Positions 21,790 to 24,803 of a stretch of 24,803 nucleotides of DNA are shown in pieces. Under the pieces are notes generated by a model. The model was not told where the DNA came from and made no database searches. It saw only the letters and a list, made by a program, of their open reading frames with translations. A program made the translations under genes and the position numbers. Numbering within the stretch: the stretch's first letter is position 1; every line of letters begins with the position of its first letter. The stretch comes from Flemingiibacterium sp045586505 (GTDB taxonomy: Bacteria > Bacillota > Clostridia > Oscillospirales > CAG-272), in contig JAZNAL010000004.1 of assembly GCA_045586505.1 (NCBI GenBank), forward strand, positions 1-24,803. Reading direction: 5' to 3'.

Positions 21790-22695
21790 TTAACCGTCAA
21801 TATATCTGACTTCGCATTCGATATCATATCCGAACTTTGCTTTTATCTCGGCTTTGATGATATCGATAAGCTCAAGCACGTCCCGTGCGGTAGCCCCTCC
21901 GCGGTTTATGATAAAGCCCGCGTGCTTTTCGGACACCTGAGCGCCACCGACAGTCCTGCCCTTAAGTCCCGCTTCGTCAATTGCCTGCGCAGTAATAAAA
22001 CCGTTTCCGCGCTTGAATGCACTGCCCGCGCTGGGGTATTCAAGCGGCTGCTTTTCGCGCCGTCTTGACATAAGGTCATTCATCTTCGCCGTAATTTCAG
22101 CTTGATCCCCCACAGCAAGCTCAAGGGTCGCTGAAAGGATGACCTTAGTACCGCCCATATATACACTATGTCGGTATGCAAATTCATGGGATGGCGCATC
22201 CAGCACTCCCGTCTCTCCGGTTGCGAGATCGTAGTATCTGCTTGACGTCACAACCTGTGACATATCCCCGCCATAGGCACCGGCATTCATATATATACCG
22301 CCGCCGACCGTTCCCGGGATACCATAGGCAAACTCCAGTCCGGTAAGCGACCTTTTGGAGGCTTCCATGGCAAGCCGTGTCAAAGGCACGCCTGCGCCTG
22401 CGACAATATTACAGCCGCAGACTTCTACAAAACGAAGTCCCGTAAGGATCACCGCCGCACCGTCAAAGCCGTCATCAGAAACAAGCAGATTTGAACCGTT
22501 TCCGATCACAAGAATGCGCACGCCCGACCCGCGGAGGATATCAAACACAGTCGCTGCTTCATCCACATTTTTCGGAAACACCGCAAGCCGTGCCGCACCG
22601 CCGATACGAAAGGTCGTATGCGGTGCAAGGGGCGTGTTTTCGCTGTATTCGATTTTTTGTTCCGACAGCAGCGCCGCCGCTCGAGTATAATCCAT
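21790..22695 (-). CDS. murB: UDP-N-acetylenolpyruvoylglucosamine reductase MurB
   Basis: 301 residues. A cytoplasmic flavoenzyme that reduces UDP-GlcNAc-enolpyruvate to UDP-MurNAc with NADPH, the second committed step of peptidoglycan synthesis. The N-terminal FAD-binding part has TTFRIGGAARLAVFP, LVIGNGSNLL and FAYGIPGTVGGGIYMNAGAYGG (122-143). The catalytic set is Arg175 (in FAYRHS), Ser225 (in AGSAFKRG) and Glu295 near the C-terminus. The lack of the extra domain of E. coli MurB marks it as type II. AAGGAG lies immediately upstream of the ATG. It sits between a HAD phosphatase gene and rapZ on the same strand. Confidence 0.97.
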   Translation of the reverse strand: MDYTRAAALLSEQKIEYSENTPLAPHTTFRIGGAARLAVFPKNVDEAATVFDILRGSGVRILVIGNGSNLLVSDDGFDGAAVILTGLRFVEVCGCNIVAGAGVPLTRLAMEASKRSLTGLEFAYGIPGTVGGGIYMNAGAYGGDMSQVVTSSRYYDLATGETGVLDAPSHEFAYRHSVYMGGTKVILSATLELAVGDQAEITAKMNDLMSRRREKQPLEYPSAGSAFKRGNGFITAQAIDEAGLKGRTVGGAQVSEKHAGFIINRGGATARDVLELIDIIKAEIKAKFGYDIECEVRYIDG

Positions 22696-22750
22696 ATGCT
22701 CTCCTTGTAGATAGGGGTACCTTGATAGTTGGACAGCCGTCCACCTATGC

Positions 22751-23446
22751 TTATGATTCGATAAATGCCCTCAGCGATACATAGCTGTCCACTGTGGCTG
22801 TCGGGATGATATCGGTGGTATTTTCACTTCCCTTGGGGTTGTACCAGACCGTATCTATCCCCGCCGCGATACCGCCTGCGATGTCGCTTGACAGCGAATC
22901 GCCGATGATAACCGAGGTAGAACGCTTTTCCTCGCCGATACGCGCAAACACATAGTCAAAATATTCGGGCATAGGCTTCTGCGCCCCCGCATCCTCAGAC
23001 ACGAAGATATCACGGAAGTATTCGCGGATGGGAGAAGCGTAAAATCGCTTTTTCTGGGTATATGATACCCCGTTTGTCACTATATACAGTTCATACTTAC
23101 GGGAAAGCTCACGACACAAATCCAGCGCACCGTCAAAAAGCTCCGAGCAATCCGCAAGCGCGTCGAGAAATGCCAGATTGAGCGTCTCACCGCAAATATC
23201 CGGCACAGGCGTAATCGTTTCGATAAAACATCCGAAGCGCTGGCGCTGGAGATACTCCTTTGTGATCTCCCCACGTCCGAATTCTTCCCATAGCTGTGCG
23301 TTGATCCTTTTATACCTTGAGAATCCCGCCTCATCATATTCTATGCCGTGGGAGTCCATTACTATGCTGAACGCAGCCCTTTCCGCCGCATCAAAATCGA
23401 ACAGCGTCATATCCGCGTCAAACAGCAGTGTTTTGTATCGACTCAT
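22751..23446 (-). CDS. HAD-family phosphatase, YjjG-like nucleotidase
   Basis: 231 residues. HAD motif I is FDADMT (Asp10, Asp12, Thr14), motif II is VTNG (Thr124), motif III is Lys157 in GAQKPMPEYF and motif IV is GDSLSSD (Asp183, Asp188). The cap inserted after motif I is helical (subclass I). The run VTNGVSYTQKKRF, REYFRDIFVSEDAG and the helical cap match the YjjG group of nucleoside 5'-monophosphatases, which clear non-canonical pyrimidine nucleotides. Exact substrate is inference. Its ATG overlaps the tyrS stop codon (ATGA), which points to coupled translation. murB follows 55 bases downstream. Confidence 0.88.
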   Translation of the reverse strand: MSRYKTLLFDADMTLFDFDAAERAAFSIVMDSHGIEYDEAGFSRYKRINAQLWEEFGRGEITKEYLQRQRFGCFIETITPVPDICGETLNLAFLDALADCSELFDGALDLCRELSRKYELYIVTNGVSYTQKKRFYASPIREYFRDIFVSEDAGAQKPMPEYFDYVFARIGEEKRSTSVIIGDSLSSDIAGGIAAGIDTVWYNPKGSENTTDIIPTATVDSYVSLRAFIES

Positions 23447-24651
23447 TTTGCGATAAACTTGTGGAATACCTTTTTGCCCTTCCTTACGATAACGCCGTCT
23501 ATAAGCTTTGCCGCTTCAACGACCGCATCAAAGCGCTCGACCTTAACGTCATCTACGGAAATACCGCCCTGCTGGATAAGACGCTTAGCCTCGCCCTTAG
23601 AGGGGGCGAGCTTACCTGCTACCAAGAGATCAACTACAGAGGTATCTACGCCGTCAACCTGAGTGGTAGGCATATTTTCACTGGAGCCGCCGCCGGAGAA
23701 TACGGCACGAGCCGCTTCCAGAGCCTTGTCGGCCTCTTCCTTGCCGTGCACCATATTGGTAAGCTCGTATGCAAGGATCTCCTTAGCCTTATTAAGCTGT
23801 GCACCCTCCCAGTTGTTCATCTCTCGGATCTGCTCCATAGGCAGGAAGGTCAACATACGGATGCACTTAAGCACGTCTGCGTCTCCAACATTTCTCCAAT
23901 ACTGGAAGAAATCGAAGGGAGAGGTCTTGTTGGGATCCAGCCATACAGCGTTGCCTGCGGTCTTGCCCATCTTCTTGCCGTTCGAGTCGGTGAGCAGGGT
24001 TATGGTCATAGCGTAAGCGTCCTTACCCAGCTTCTTTCTGATAAGCTCGGTACCGCCCAGCATATTTGACCACTGATCATCGCCGCCGAACTCCATATTA
24101 CAGCCGTATTTCTGGAACATATAGTAGAAGTCGTAGGACTGCATGATCATATAGTTGAATTCAAGGAATGACAGACCCTTTTCCATTCTCTGCTTGTAGC
24201 ACTCGGCTCTGAGCATATTGTTTACAGAGAAGCACGCGCCGACCTCGCGGAGAAGGTCAACGTAGTTAAGATTAAGTAGCCAATCTGCGTTGTTGACCAT
24301 CATTGCCTTGCCCTCGCCGAACTCGATGAATCTCTCCATCTGGCGCTTGAAGCATTCTGCGTTGTGATCGATGTCTTCCTTGGTAAGCATCTTTCTCATA
24401 TCGGTTCTGCCCGAGGGGTCGCCGATCATTGTGGTACCACCGCCGATAAGCGCGATGGGCTTATTTCCTGCCATCTGGAGACGCTTCATGAGGGTGAGCG
24501 CCATAAAATGACCTGCGGTAAGGGAATCGGCAGTACAGTCAAAGCCGATGTAGAAGGTAGCCTTACCGTTGTTTATCATTTCACGGATATGTTCCTCGTC
24601 GGTAACCTGCGCGATGAGACCGCGCACAATAAGTTCTTCGTATAACTGCAT
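23443..24651 (-). CDS. tyrS: Tyrosyl-tRNA synthetase
   Basis: 402 residues. A class I aminoacyl-tRNA synthetase that charges tRNA-Tyr in the cytoplasm. The N-terminal Rossmann domain has YIGFDCTADSLTAGHFM with TAGH as the HIGH-type signature (45-48), GGGTTMIGDPSGR (70-82) and QSYDFYYMFQKYGC. GGDDQW is at 189-194 and the second signature is KMGKT at 227-231. The C-terminal S4 RNA-binding domain (about 338-402) reads VDLLVAGKLAPSKGEAKRLI. The length and KMGKT form fit the shorter TyrS subgroup. The ribosome binding site is weak (AAGAAG). The gene begins 24 bases after recN, which leaves no room for a T-box leader. Confidence 0.97.
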   Translation of the reverse strand: MQLYEELIVRGLIAQVTDEEHIREMINNGKATFYIGFDCTADSLTAGHFMALTLMKRLQMAGNKPIALIGGGTTMIGDPSGRTDMRKMLTKEDIDHNAECFKRQMERFIEFGEGKAMMVNNADWLLNLNYVDLLREVGACFSVNNMLRAECYKQRMEKGLSFLEFNYMIMQSYDFYYMFQKYGCNMEFGGDDQWSNMLGGTELIRKKLGKDAYAMTITLLTDSNGKKMGKTAGNAVWLDPNKTSPFDFFQYWRNVGDADVLKCIRMLTFLPMEQIREMNNWEGAQLNKAKEILAYELTNMVHGKEEADKALEAARAVFSGGGSSENMPTTQVDGVDTSVVDLLVAGKLAPSKGEAKRLIQQGGISVDDVKVERFDAVVEAAKLIDGVIVRKGKKVFHKFIAK

Positions 24652-24675
24652 TTTTATATCTTCTTAAAATTATGT

Positions 24676-24803
24676 TTATTTTTCATTTATCATCTCACGG
24701 GCTGTTTCAACAAGCTTGTCGGTTATGTTGATGCCGCCCATGATTCGTGCAACTTCATTTACTCTGCCTTCAAGGCTGAGCGGGGTTACGGAGGTTGAAA
24801 CCC
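24676..24803 (-). CDS. recN: DNA repair protein RecN, C-terminal end (partial)
   Basis: The last 42 codons of a gene that starts beyond the window, ending at TAA (24676-24678). The visible peptide includes TPLSLEGRVNEVARIMGG, then INITDKLVETAREM, which matches the RecN C-terminus: a conserved Arg-x-x-Glu-x-Ala/Ser-Arg-hhh-Gly-Gly, then a Thr and an Ala-x-Glu helix. RecN is an SMC-like ATPase that acts early in double-strand break repair. tyrS follows 24 bases later on the same strand. The call rests on the short tail only. Confidence 0.8.
   Translation of the reverse strand, partial: VSTSVTPLSLEGRVNEVARIMGGINITDKLVETAREMINEK

Noticed and set aside
24652..24803. T-box riboswitch upstream of tyrS
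   Set aside because: The stretch is the recN coding tail plus a 24-base gap, with no T-box sequence or antiterminator fold.
1..24803. CRISPR array, phage or transposon genes, toxin-antitoxin pair
   Set aside because: No regularly spaced direct repeats, integrase, transposase or toxin-like gene pairs were found on either strand. Apart from the items listed, the window is core chromosome.

Overview
The window looks like a chromosomal segment of a Clostridia-type Firmicute, probably a gut Oscillospirales/Ruminococcaceae-like bacterium. The reasons are GGAGG/AAGGAG ribosome binding sites almost everywhere, textbook TTGACA/TATAAT promoters, the murB-rapZ-whiA-dnaE cluster, a FatA/FatB-type thioesterase, DUF4830 and DUF4430 proteins, and an encoded CCA on the tRNA. 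I see no prophage, transposase, CRISPR array or restriction system. Taxonomy is inference from gene content, not from a marker comparison.

Region 1 (1-5106) is central carbon metabolism. The window opens inside pfkA (6-phosphofructokinase, plus strand). Two minus-strand genes follow: an MBL-fold hydrolase and an iron-sulfur L-serine dehydratase that carries an XRE-type helix-turn-helix at its N-terminus. A divergent promoter region separates the latter from fba (class II fructose-bisphosphate aldolase), which is followed by an acyl-ACP thioesterase. Glycolysis genes thus flank a serine-to-pyruvate enzyme that may sense or regulate through its own DNA-binding domain.

Region 2 (5107-10801) holds a tRNA-Ser(GGA) with a consensus promoter and terminator, a second terminator with no obvious gene before it, secA, and two uncharacterised membrane proteins. 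These two share a membrane module that is present once in the first and twice in the second. After them lies an open, coding-looking stretch without a start codon, then a terminator.

Region 3 (10802-11953) has two minus-strand envelope proteins, one DUF4830-like and one a DUF4430-like lipoprotein, each with its own promoter or terminator signals.

Region 4 (11985-24803) is a long run of minus-strand genes. In transcription order they are recN (3' end only), tyrS, a YjjG-like HAD phosphatase, murB, rapZ, whiA, dnaE, a DUF2975-like membrane protein, a class A penicillin-binding protein and tspO. It combines cell-wall synthesis and its control (murB, rapZ, whiA, PBP1), replication and repair (dnaE, recN) and translation (tyrS). 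yvcK, which usually sits between rapZ and whiA in Firmicutes, is absent; a palindrome-rich spacer is in its place.

The most unusual items are the HTH-serine dehydratase fusion, the duplicated-module membrane protein pair after secA, the palindrome cluster at the missing yvcK position, and the hairpin that buries the ribosome binding site of tspO. No clear-cut novel multi-gene system is visible; most of the window is ordinary core genome.
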